NCBI GenBank assembly: GCA_036505615.1 | Contig: DASXTB010000398.1 | Location: 1-11,282 of the forward strand | From: DASXTB01 sp036505615 | GTDB taxonomy: Bacteria > Acidobacteriota > UBA6911 > JACQSX01 | Length of the DNA: 11,282 bases | Direction: 5' to 3' | Part shown: piece by piece, positions 1 through 5,600 of the stretch | Numbering within the stretch: the stretch's first letter is position 1 | Layout: the number at the start of each line of letters is the position of its first letter | Notes under the pieces: model-generated | Seen by the model: the letters and a program-made list of their open reading frames with translations, nothing else | What the model was told of the DNA's origin: nothing | Databases searched by the model: none | Program-made: the position numbers and the translations under genes

Positions 1-74
1 CGGCCCGTCAGAAGACATAACTGGCCAATGTCGAAATTTGCGAAAAAAAAGATGCGATCGGAAGGAAAGACATT
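1..74. other. Intergenic left edge with no recognisable gene
   Basis: This stretch precedes the repeats. It contains one run of eight A residues and no convincing start codon with a ribosome binding site. Open frames run through it and into the repeats on both strands, but their translations are only low-complexity copies of the repeat units and match no family I recognise. Confidence 0.5.
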
Positions 75-320
75 CGGCATGGAGAAGAGAAATCTTTGTC
101 AGCCGCTAGTTGCAGGATAGTGACGTGGCAGGCAATGACTACGCTGGCACGGCATGGAGAAGAGAAATCTTTGTCAGCCGCTAGTTGCAGGATAATAACG
201 TGGCAGGCACTAGTTGCAGGATGCAGGATAATCACGTGGCAGGCAATGACTATGCTGGCAGGCAATGACTATGCTGGGCAGGCAATGACTATGCTGGGCC
301 GGCAATGATTAAGCTGGGCC
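75..320. repeat. Nested direct repeats: 75-bp duplication and 20-bp tandem array
   Basis: A block of about 60 bp starting at 75 recurs at 150, giving a 75-bp period with only about two differences over 75-134 versus 150-209. A third, partial copy of its right half follows at about 210-245 and carries an extra internal copy of the GCAGGAT octamer-like segment. The array then continues as near-identical units of GGCAATGACTATGCTGGGCA at 242-260, 261-280, 281-300 and 301-320, the last one diverged; a related unit also sits at 131-149. Open frames on both strands only translate the repeat and should not be called genes. The pattern suggests slippage or unequal exchange. No function can be assigned. 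Confidence 0.85.
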
Positions 321-328
321 CAGAGCTT

Positions 329-606
329 AACACCTCGCGCCACTGCATGCAGCCACAGAGCCGCGGCCGGAAGGGCGCGGCGCGGCAATCTAAAGTTATC
401 CGCACTGAGACGGCCCTCAGGCCGTCTGTCCGCTCCCACAACCTCATAACTAACTGAAAATATGTAGCCGGCTTGAGCACAGCGGGATTGCCCAAGCTGG
501 CTATTCTGGCGCGCCGCGCCCTTCCGGCGCGGCTCTGTGGCTGCATGCAGTGGCGCGAGGTGTTCCGGCCGCGGCTCTGTGGCTGCATGCAGTGGCGCGA
601 GGTGTT
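329..606. repeat. Inverted-repeat element with one arm tandemly duplicated
   Basis: A 36-bp sequence at 329-364 occurs in reverse complement twice, at 529-564 and 571-606, the two right-hand copies being 42 bp apart. Similarity of the arms extends inwards through the GGAAGGGCGCGGCGCG segment at about 370-385 and its complement at about 511-526. The arms are therefore roughly 57 bp, and the right arm has an extra 42-bp tandem copy. The central part, about 387-508, carries a perfect 8-bp hairpin at 408-427 (AGACGGCC, loop CTCA). No transposase gene is present, so this resembles a non-autonomous palindromic or MITE-like repeat. It lies just downstream of hspR. Confidence 0.75.
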
Positions 607-698
607 AAGGTCTGAGTGTGCTGCACACAATACCGTGTGGGCGGCTGGCGATCCATTCCCAGCACCCAAACCCGAGACCCTAGACTCGAAACTCGAGA
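607..698. other. Spacer downstream of hspR with short alternative hairpins
   Basis: This gap separates the inverted-repeat element from the hspR stop. It holds GTGTG (616-620), CACAC (624-628) and GTGTG (635-639), so the middle segment can pair with either flank but not both. Next to hspR are imperfect short repeats based on ACTCGA (about 672-700). No T-rich tract follows a stem on the minus strand, so a classical intrinsic terminator for the heat-shock operon is not evident. Confidence 0.4.
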
Positions 699-1091
699 CT
701 ATTCCTTTCCTCGGCGAACCCGAACAATCTTTGTGGGTGGCAACGGCACCAGCGAATTGCGAAGTTTTTCGCGAAACGCCGTCTCGTCCTGTTCCAGGTG
801 GCACTGCATGTACTGAAACAACTCGTTTACTTCCCGCTGCAGCGCCACCATCCGCTCCCGCATGTTCAGAATTACGTCCACCCCGGCCAGATTGACGCCC
901 AGGTCTCGGGTGAGACTTAATATCAAGTCCAACCTCTGAAGGTCTTGATCCTCATAAAGCCTTGTATTGCCGCGGCTGCGGGAAGGCTTCAGCAGGCCCT
1001 CGCGTTCGTACAACCGCAACGTCTGCGGATGGATCTGGTACATGGCAGCCACAGCGCTGATGGTGTAACCTGATCTGCGTTCCTTTTTCAT
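699..1091 (-). CDS. hspR: HspR-type MerR-family heat-shock transcriptional repressor
   Basis: This 130-residue protein is a MerR-family regulator of the HspR type. The winged helix-turn-helix occupies about residues 8-75 and includes the HPQTLRLYEREGLLKPSRSR segment (21-40) followed by GNTRLY, a combination characteristic of HspR. Residues 70-100 look like the dimerising coiled coil. In actinobacteria, HspR binds HAIR inverted repeats upstream of dnaK and uses DnaK as co-repressor; that mechanism is known for the family and is only inferred here. The gene starts with ATG five bases after the dnaJ stop region (TAAGGCAATG), so it is the last gene of a dnaK-hsp20-dnaJ-hspR cluster. The C-terminus is basic. 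The assignment rests on both sequence and context. Confidence 0.93.
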   Translation of the reverse strand: MKKERRSGYTISAVAAMYQIHPQTLRLYEREGLLKPSRSRGNTRLYEDQDLQRLDLILSLTRDLGVNLAGVDVILNMRERMVALQREVNELFQYMQCHLEQDETAFREKLRNSLVPLPPTKIVRVRRGKE

Positions 1092-1095
1092 TGCC

Positions 1096-2250
1096 TTATC
1101 CGAATCTCAGCTCTGATCGCGGATTGTACGGATTCAAACGCTCCAGCTCCCGCAGGATTTCCTTGGAGCGCTCGTCTTTTATTTTTGGGAGAACTACTTT
1201 GACTTCAACTATCTGATCTCCCCGAGTTCCTCGCCGAGAGGCAATTCCCTTGCCTGCCAGGCGAAACTTCTGTCCGCTTTGTGTTCCCGGCGGAATCGTC
1301 AACAGAGCCTTCCCATCAAGCGTGGGGACTTCAATCTCGCCGCCCAGCGCGGCCTCAGTAACCGTCACCGGCACCCTGCAGACAATGTCATCGCCTTCCC
1401 TGGAAAAGAAGTCGTGCGCGTCAACATTGACTACCAGGTAAAGATCTCCCGGCGGCCCCCCGCGAACACCGTCGTTCCCCTTGCGGGGCACCCGCACTCG
1501 AGAGCCGTTGGTGACTCCGGCCGGAATTCGCACGTTGATGGTTTCCGCCCGGTTGATCAACCCGGTGCCGGAACAGTTGGAGCAGTCGCCCCGGATGATC
1601 TGGCCGGTTCCTCCGCAGTTGGTGCAGGTAGATGAGAATCGCAACGGACCCCTGCTCTGTTGTATCTGACCCTTGCCGTTGCATACCGGACATGTGTGTT
1701 GCGTTTTGCCTGACGTACTGCCCGTGCCGTTGCAAACATTACAGGCTGCCTTCCGGCTTAGGCTGATTCGCGTGCTTAAGCCGCGGACCGCATCCAGAAA
1801 GCCTATATTGAGGTAGTATTCCAGATCCTCACCCCTCATCGGTCCGGTGCGGGCGCTGGCAGCGCTGCGTGCCCCGCTCCCAAAAAGATCCGAAAAGAGA
1901 TCCGAAAAATTTCCGGCACCGCCGGCGTTGGCAAAATCTGAGAAATCAAACCCATCAAATCCGGCCGCACCACCGGATCGCGCGCGACCCGCAGAACGGT
2001 AGTCTGCCGCCTGCCCGCTGAAGCCTTCCCTATAGAAGCCGTACTGATCGTACATCTTGCGCTTGTCGACATCGCTCAATACGATGTAGGCTTCCTGGAT
2101 CTTCTTGAACTTTTCCTCGGCGGCTTTATCTCCTGGATTAACGTCAGGGTGAAACTTGCGAGCGAGCCTGCGGTAAGCCTTCTTGATTTCTGCAGCACCG
2201 GCAGTCTTTGGAACGCCCAAAATTTCGTAATAATTCGTCGCGTCCGGCAT
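1096..2250 (-). CDS. dnaJ: Chaperone protein DnaJ (type I J-domain protein)
   Basis: This is a co-chaperone that stimulates the DnaK ATPase and hands over unfolded clients in the cytoplasm. The J domain spans about residues 5-70, with the HPD motif at 34-36. A Gly/Phe-rich linker follows (about 75-135, including DGFDFSDF). The zinc-binding domain has four CxxCxGxG modules beginning at C170, C187, C209 and C223, and the C-terminal substrate-binding domains cover about 235-360. The length of 384 residues is normal for full-length DnaJ. The ATG lies three bases after the hsp20 stop codon, with only a weak ribosome binding site, so it is probably translated by coupling. It precedes hspR by four bases. 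This is the HspR-linked type of dnaJ; a second dnaJ elsewhere in the genome is possible. Confidence 0.96.
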   Translation of the reverse strand: MPDATNYYEILGVPKTAGAAEIKKAYRRLARKFHPDVNPGDKAAEEKFKKIQEAYIVLSDVDKRKMYDQYGFYREGFSGQAADYRSAGRARSGGAAGFDGFDFSDFANAGGAGNFSDLFSDLFGSGARSAASARTGPMRGEDLEYYLNIGFLDAVRGLSTRISLSRKAACNVCNGTGSTSGKTQHTCPVCNGKGQIQQSRGPLRFSSTCTNCGGTGQIIRGDCSNCSGTGLINRAETINVRIPAGVTNGSRVRVPRKGNDGVRGGPPGDLYLVVNVDAHDFFSREGDDIVCRVPVTVTEAALGGEIEVPTLDGKALLTIPPGTQSGQKFRLAGKGIASRRGTRGDQIVEVKVVLPKIKDERSKEILRELERLNPYNPRSELRFG

Positions 2251-2253
2251 ACA

Positions 2254-2676
2254 TTACCCGATCCTGACTTTACGCGCCCCATCGGCGCTTTGCTTGGGCA
2301 GGTTAATAATCAGGATGCCATCCGACAATTCCGCCTTTACCTGATCGGCCTCGATGGCTACGGGAAATTCAAAGCTCCTACGGAATTCTCCGTGAGGGAT
2401 TTCTGCAAGGTGATACTTTTGCGCCCCGCTGAGAAGCACCTTGCGGTGGCCGCAGACCTGGACCCTGTTCTGATGAACTTCGATCTTGATGTCGTTGCTT
2501 TCCAGACCGGGTACCTCGGCCTGCAGAACGTAACGATCGCTCGATTCGTAAATGTCCACCGGAGGAACCCAGGCAGAAGCGAGATCGTCAATCGGAAAAT
2601 CGTCCGCAAAAAACCGCTGCAACTGTTCCTGCAGGGTAGAGATTGTTGCAAAGGGATCTTCTCTCTTCTTAGTCAT
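2254..2676 (-). CDS. Small heat-shock protein, Hsp20/alpha-crystallin family
   Basis: This ATP-independent holdase prevents aggregation of unfolding proteins and passes them to DnaK/DnaJ. The alpha-crystallin domain runs from about residue 38 (PPVDIYESSDRYVLQAEVPG) to about 130 and contains the conserved AELSDGILIINLPK signature (residues 115-128). The C-terminal VRI at 137-139 resembles the IxI oligomerisation motif. I chose the ATG at 2674-2676, giving 140 residues, because the resulting N-terminus MTKKREDPF aligns with the usual MxxxRWDPF beginning of bacterial Hsp20. ATGs at 2682 and 2715 would add 2 or 13 residues, and the outermost abuts the palindromic element at 2717. No start has a strong ribosome binding site. 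It occupies the place where grpE sits in actinobacterial dnaK operons. Confidence 0.93.
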   Translation of the reverse strand: MTKKREDPFATISTLQEQLQRFFADDFPIDDLASAWVPPVDIYESSDRYVLQAEVPGLESNDIKIEVHQNRVQVCGHRKVLLSGAQKYHLAEIPHGEFRRSFEFPVAIEADQVKAELSDGILIINLPKQSADGARKVRIG

Positions 2677-2716
2677 GTTCATCCAATAAATAAGATGGAA
2701 TTTGAGGTCCGCCATC

Positions 2717-2892
2717 GGGTAGGCCCGGCCGTGAGGCCGGGAAAAAAAAATATGAAATCAGAGCACCGAAGGCGCGACATTGAGCCAAGCAATTCCCTGT
2801 CTTGCGCCCAATATTGCAAATATCGAGTGCCGCGCCTTCGGCGCTCCGGTTCTTTTTGAATCATGATCCCGGCCTTACGGCCGGGCCTACCC
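2717..2892. repeat. 176-bp palindromic repeat element between dnaK and hsp20
   Basis: The ends are 25-bp inverted repeats (2717-2741 and 2868-2892) differing at one position; each is itself a hairpin around CCCGGCC...GGCCGGG. A second inner pair (2761-2784 and 2823-2846) is also inverted and built around GCGCC-TTC-GGCGC (2832-2844). The loop, 2785-2822, is unique. The whole can fold back into one long stem or into four small hairpins. No reading frame of note and no transposase are present, so it is a non-autonomous palindromic element of REP or MITE type. It ends one base from the outermost possible hsp20 start codon, and it could separate dnaK expression from that of hsp20-dnaJ-hspR. Confidence 0.85.
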
Positions 2893-2931
2893 AATGCCGG
2901 CCCTTCGGGCCTCATAGTCCCTCCGGCATTG
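2892..2931. repeat. Nested hairpin adjoining the palindromic element
   Basis: CAATGCCGG at 2892-2900 is perfectly complementary to CCGGCATTG at 2923-2931. A small GGCCC-TTC-GGGCC hairpin (2899-2911) overlaps the left arm. It directly abuts the 176-bp element and may be part of one larger composite repeat. It lies downstream of dnaK on the minus strand, where it could stall transcription, but no U-tract follows. Confidence 0.65.
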
Positions 2932-3007
2932 TTGGCTTGGCCAGCGCTCGAGCCATTACAAATTAATTTTTGAAAAACCATAAGCCCGTCGCCCACCGAA
3001 GGAACGA

Positions 3008-4930
3008 TTACTTGTTTTCATCGACGTCGACAAACTCGGCGTCAATGACATCTTCATCCTTTTTCTTCTGTTCACCGGCGGCTTGCTCAGTCGCCGGGCC
3101 AGCGCTCGGACCTTGCGTCGACCCTTGGGTCTGCGCCGACTGGTACATAACCTCTGCCAGTTTGTGCGAAGCCTGGGTGAGTTTTTCGACGGCAGCATTG
3201 ATCTGTTGCGCATCGTCCGACTGCATGGCTTTCTTGGTTTCTTCGATCGCCGCCTCAATGTTCTTTGCATCCGCTTCCGGTATCTTCTCGCGGTTCTCGC
3301 GCAGAATCTTTTCGGTGTTGTACACCAGGTTGTCGGCGCGATTTCGAGCCTCGATTTCATCGCGTTTCCGGCGATCTTCGTCTGCGTGGGCGTCGGCTTC
3401 CTTCATCATCCGGTCGATCTCCTCCTTGGCGAGACCGGACGACGAAGTGATGGTGATTTTCTGCTCCTTTCCGGTTCCCAGATCTTTCGCCGAAACGTTA
3501 ACAATCCCGTTGGCATCGATATCGAAGGTCACCTCTATCTGAGGTATCCCGCGCGGAGCAGCAGGAATGCCCACCAGGTGGAATTTTCCCAATGTGCGGT
3601 TATCCCGAGCCATCGGCCGTTCTCCCTGCAGCACATGAACTTCCACCGATGTCTGGTTGTCAGCAGCGGTGGAGAAGATTTCGCTCTTCCGCGTCGGAAT
3701 GGTGGTGTTACGATCAATTAATTTAGTGGATACGCCCCCTAAAGTTTCAATTCCCAACGACAGCGGGGTCACGTCGAGCAACAGCAGGTCTTTGACATCG
3801 CCTCCCAGCACTCCTGCCTGTACAGCGGCTCCCACGGCCACAACTTCGTCGGGATTGACGCCCTTGTGGGGCTCTTTCTTGAACAGCTCCCGAACAATCT
3901 GCTGCACGCGCGGAATGCGGGTAGACCCGCCAACCAGCACCACTTCATCGATGTCCTCTGCCTTCAGGCCTGCGTCGGCCAGGGCCTGTTTACATGGAGC
4001 CACACTTTTCTGAAGAATGTCTTCCACAAGCTGTTCGAACTTGGATCGAGCCAGCTTCATGGTCAAGTGCTTCGGCCCGCTGGCATCTGCGGTAATAAAA
4101 GGCAGATTGATCTCCGTTTCCATAGTGGTAGAGAGCTCCATCTTTGCTTTCTCGGCTGCCTCTTTCAGCCGCTGCAGCGCCATCTTGTCCTTGGACAAAT
4201 CGATGCCCTGGTCCTTCTTGAACTCCTCGACGATCCAATCGATGATGCGCTGGTCGATGTTGTCTCCGCCCAAGTGCGTATCGCCGTTGGTCGATTTGAC
4301 TTCGACGACTCCCTCGCCGACTTCCAAGATGGAAATGTCGAAAGTTCCCCCACCGAAGTCATAAACAGCAATGGTTTCGTCCTTTTTCTTGTCCAATCCG
4401 TAGGCCAAGGCAGCGGCGGTCGGCTCGTTGACCAGACGAAGCACTTCCAGACCGGCAATACGGCCTGCGTCCTTGGTCGCCTGACGCTGGCTGTCATTGA
4501 AGTATGCCGGCACTGTAATCACGACCTGAGTTACTTTTTGTCCCAGATGCTCCTCGGCTGCAGCCTTCATCTTTTGAAGAATCATTGCGGAAATCTCAGG
4601 AGGCGTGTAGTGCTTGCCCCCGATTTGGACCACGGCATCTCCATTGCCCGCTGCAACGACTTTGTAGGGGACCATTTTCATTTCTTCGGTCACTTCGTTG
4701 TATTTGCGGCCCATAAACCGCTTAATGGAAAAAACGGTGTTCTCCGAGTTGGTGACCGCCTGACGTTTTGCTACCTGCCCAACCAGGCGCTCCCCAGTCT
4801 TGGTAAACGCCACTACGGATGGAGTAGTCCGGCTCCCTTCCGGGTTAGTGATGACGATGGGCTCTCCTCCCTCCATGACAGCCACAACTGAATTGGTAGT
4901 TCCAAGGTCAATCCCGATTATCTTGCTCAT
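3008..4930 (-). CDS. dnaK: Molecular chaperone DnaK (Hsp70)
   Basis: This 640-residue Hsp70 is full length. The nucleotide-binding domain covers about 1-377, with IDLGTTNS (7-14), the phosphate-binding VYDFGGGTFDIS (189-200) and VLVGGSTRIPRVQ (331-343). The hydrophobic interdomain linker DLLLLD is at 381-386, the substrate-binding beta domain at about 387-500 and the helical lid to about 600. The tail ends in the EFVDVDENK type seen in bacterial DnaK, which binds clients and co-chaperones. It folds nascent and stress-damaged proteins together with DnaJ and GrpE, and it probably acts as co-repressor of HspR, encoded three genes downstream. The ATG at 4930 is preceded by a consensus AGGAGG six bases away. 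A strong promoter lies upstream. grpE is not in this cluster. Confidence 0.99.
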   Translation of the reverse strand: MSKIIGIDLGTTNSVVAVMEGGEPIVITNPEGSRTTPSVVAFTKTGERLVGQVAKRQAVTNSENTVFSIKRFMGRKYNEVTEEMKMVPYKVVAAGNGDAVVQIGGKHYTPPEISAMILQKMKAAAEEHLGQKVTQVVITVPAYFNDSQRQATKDAGRIAGLEVLRLVNEPTAAALAYGLDKKKDETIAVYDFGGGTFDISILEVGEGVVEVKSTNGDTHLGGDNIDQRIIDWIVEEFKKDQGIDLSKDKMALQRLKEAAEKAKMELSTTMETEINLPFITADASGPKHLTMKLARSKFEQLVEDILQKSVAPCKQALADAGLKAEDIDEVVLVGGSTRIPRVQQIVRELFKKEPHKGVNPDEVVAVGAAVQAGVLGGDVKDLLLLDVTPLSLGIETLGGVSTKLIDRNTTIPTRKSEIFSTAADNQTSVEVHVLQGERPMARDNRTLGKFHLVGIPAAPRGIPQIEVTFDIDANGIVNVSAKDLGTGKEQKITITSSSGLAKEEIDRMMKEADAHADEDRRKRDEIEARNRADNLVYNTEKILRENREKIPEADAKNIEAAIEETKKAMQSDDAQQINAAVEKLTQASHKLAEVMYQSAQTQGSTQGPSAGPATEQAAGEQKKKDEDVIDAEFVDVDENK

Positions 4931-4936
4931 TCCGAG

Positions 4937-4942
4937 CCTCCT
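4937..4942 (-). promoter_or_regulatory. Ribosome binding site of dnaK
   Basis: On the minus strand this reads AGGAGG, embedded in AAGAAGGAGG, six bases before the dnaK ATG. It is the best ribosome binding site in the window and fixes the dnaK start. Confidence 0.85.
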
Positions 4943-4953
4943 TCTTTCCTCAC

Positions 4954-4976
4954 TTCCAGCTAAGTATCTCCTGGAA
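4954..4976 (-). promoter_or_regulatory. Short inverted repeat in the dnaK 5' leader
   Basis: TTCCAG (4954-4959) and CTGGAA (4971-4976) are perfect inverted arms around an 11-base spacer, inside the predicted leader and about 12 bases upstream of the AGGAGG. It could be an operator or an RNA hairpin. It does not match the HAIR (CTTGAGT-N7-ACTCAAG) or CIRCE consensus, and a 6-bp stem can occur by chance. Confidence 0.3.
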
Positions 4977-5023
4977 AATCAAAAATTGTCGTATCCACAT
5001 ATCTAAGTCTTTAGTATGAAGGC

Positions 5024-5052
5024 AATATAGGATGTGAGTGTGATGTTGTCAA
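5024..5052 (-). promoter_or_regulatory. Sigma70-type promoter of dnaK
   Basis: Read on the minus strand, TTGACA (5047-5052) and TATATT (5024-5029) are separated by exactly 17 bases. This is a perfect -35 box and a five-of-six -10 box at ideal spacing. Transcription would start near 5017 and give a leader of roughly 87 bases before the dnaK ATG. No HAIR or CIRCE operator overlaps it, so repression by HspR, if any, would use a diverged site. The heptad array begins only a few bases upstream of the -35 box. Confidence 0.8.
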
Positions 5053-5060
5053 ATTTGGAT

Positions 5061-5229
5061 CAGCAGGGCGGGAAGCAGGAAGCAGACGGCAGGAGGCAGG
5101 AGGCAGGAAGCAGGAGGCAGGAAGCAGAAGGCAGAAAGCAGAAGGCAGAAAGCAGAAGGCAGGAGGCAGAATGAAGGAGGCAGGAAGCAGGAGGCAGGCA
5201 GGAGGCGGGAGGCAGGAAGCAGGAGTCAG
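5061..5229. repeat. Left heptad repeat array (GRARGCA units)
   Basis: From 5071 to 5228 the sequence is about 22 tandem copies of a 7-bp unit, mainly GGAGGCA, GGAAGCA, GAAGGCA and GAAAGCA, with one 4-base partial unit (5197-5200). One unit, GAATGAA at 5169-5175, has diverged to create an ATG. The array is the reverse complement of the array at 5441-5553, and a 26-bp exact inverted match exists between 5076-5101 and 5469-5494. It replaces the N-terminal half of the gene remnant that follows. Confidence 0.9.
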
Positions 5230-5440
5230 ACGTTCGACAGAAACGATATCGGAAAATGTATGTCAGCAAGATACCGATGCTGATGGTGAAGCTGCCGAGA
5301 CACAGATCGGCTTGGACTTCGCCCGAGACTGTGGTTATCTGGCTTGCGATTACCACGCTAGACTCTTAGCCGAATACGAAGCGGTAGGAAGAATGTTAGG
5401 AGGTATGCTCGCCAATCCAGAGAGATTCGTTCAGGCCTAA
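5171..5440 (+). pseudogene. Truncated, frameshifted four-helix-bundle (23S rRNA intervening-sequence type) protein gene
   Basis: The C-terminal half of a four-helix-bundle protein of the 23S rRNA intervening-sequence family is recognisable. It comprises DADGEAAETQ, LDFARDCGYL, then a helix with the family's EYEAVGRMLGGML ending, and a stop at 5438-5440. Just upstream, another frame (5229-5273) reads RQKRYRKMYVSKI, which fits the preceding family segment. The two frames are offset at 5274-5275, consistent with loss of one base. The first roughly 50 residues are missing, their place taken by the left heptad array. An ATG at 5171 with AGGAGG four bases upstream opens an 89-residue frame of array-encoded residues joined to this C-terminal half, so a chimeric peptide could still be made. 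The exact function of the family is poorly known. The family call is from memory of its motifs. Confidence 0.75.
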
Positions 5441-5553
5441 CTGCCTCCTGCCTTCCTGCCTCCTGCCTTCCTGCCTCCTGCCGTCTGCTTCCTGCCTCCT
5501 GCTTCCTGCCGTCTGCCTCCTGCTTCCTGCCTTCTGCTTTCTGCCTCCTTCCC
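5441..5553. repeat. Right heptad repeat array (TGCYTYC units, inverted relative to left)
   Basis: About 15 tandem units of TGCCTCC, TGCTTCC, TGCCTTC and TGCCGTC follow the stop codon of the gene remnant without any spacer; two units have an extra C. This is the reverse complement of the left array. A transcript across both could form a long stem, with the gene remnant as its loop of about 210 bases. The array ends about 20 bp upstream of the -10 box of the penicillin-binding protein gene. Confidence 0.9.
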
Positions 5554-5570
5554 TGTGCTGCATCTGAAAA

Positions 5571-5579
5571 TGTTATAAT
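5571..5579 (+). promoter_or_regulatory. Extended -10 promoter of the penicillin-binding protein gene
   Basis: TGTTATAAT contains a perfect TATAAT (5574-5579) preceded by TG at the extended -10 position. The -35 region, about 5549-5557, falls on the edge of the right heptad array and does not resemble TTGACA, so the extended -10 would have to compensate. Transcription would start near 5586, only about 15 bases before the TTG start at 5601. Confidence 0.55.
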
Positions 5580-5600
5580 CAATCCGGTGGGTGCCTCATC

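Larger units (their letters stand above)
5061..5553. mobile_element. Candidate cassette: gene remnant between inverted heptad arrays
   Basis: The two heptad arrays and the enclosed four-helix-bundle remnant form one symmetrical unit of about 490 bp, placed between two divergent promoters. The organisation recalls 23S rRNA intervening sequences, in which a related protein gene lies within a stem-loop. No transposase, recombinase or clear target-site duplication is visible. Calling it mobile is therefore an inference from its symmetry and from the contrast with its neighbours. Confidence 0.4.

Noticed and set aside
8..308. Open frames on both strands in the left repeats
   Set aside because: Their products are only translations of tandem repeat units, with no ribosome binding site or recognisable domain.
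75..320. Possible CRISPR array
   Set aside because: Units are directly abutting or 75 bp apart with repeated rather than unique spacers, and no cas genes are present.
289..895. Long open frames across the inverted-repeat element and into hspR
   Set aside because: They translate palindromic DNA and run antisense to, or overlap in another frame, the well-supported hspR.
2717..2750. Intrinsic terminator formed by the GC hairpin next to an A/T run
   Set aside because: On the plus strand the stem is followed by A residues and on the minus strand the T-run precedes the stem, so the order is wrong for termination.
2149..2859. 236-residue plus-strand frame opposite hsp20
   Set aside because: Antisense shadow of hsp20 and dnaJ, crossing the palindromic element; no family resemblance.
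3866..4891. 341-residue plus-strand frame opposite dnaK
   Set aside because: Codon-bias shadow of dnaK; a long open antisense frame is common in GC-rich conserved genes.
4931..5060. HAIR or CIRCE operator upstream of dnaK
   Set aside because: No match to either consensus was found; only weak short repeats are present.
5060..5356. 98-residue minus-strand frame rich in Cys, Leu, Pro and Ser
   Set aside because: It is the translation of the complementary strand of the heptad array.
5061..5553. Diversity-generating retroelement, because Avd is also a four-helix bundle
   Set aside because: No reverse transcriptase and no template/variable repeat pair; the repeats are simple heptads.
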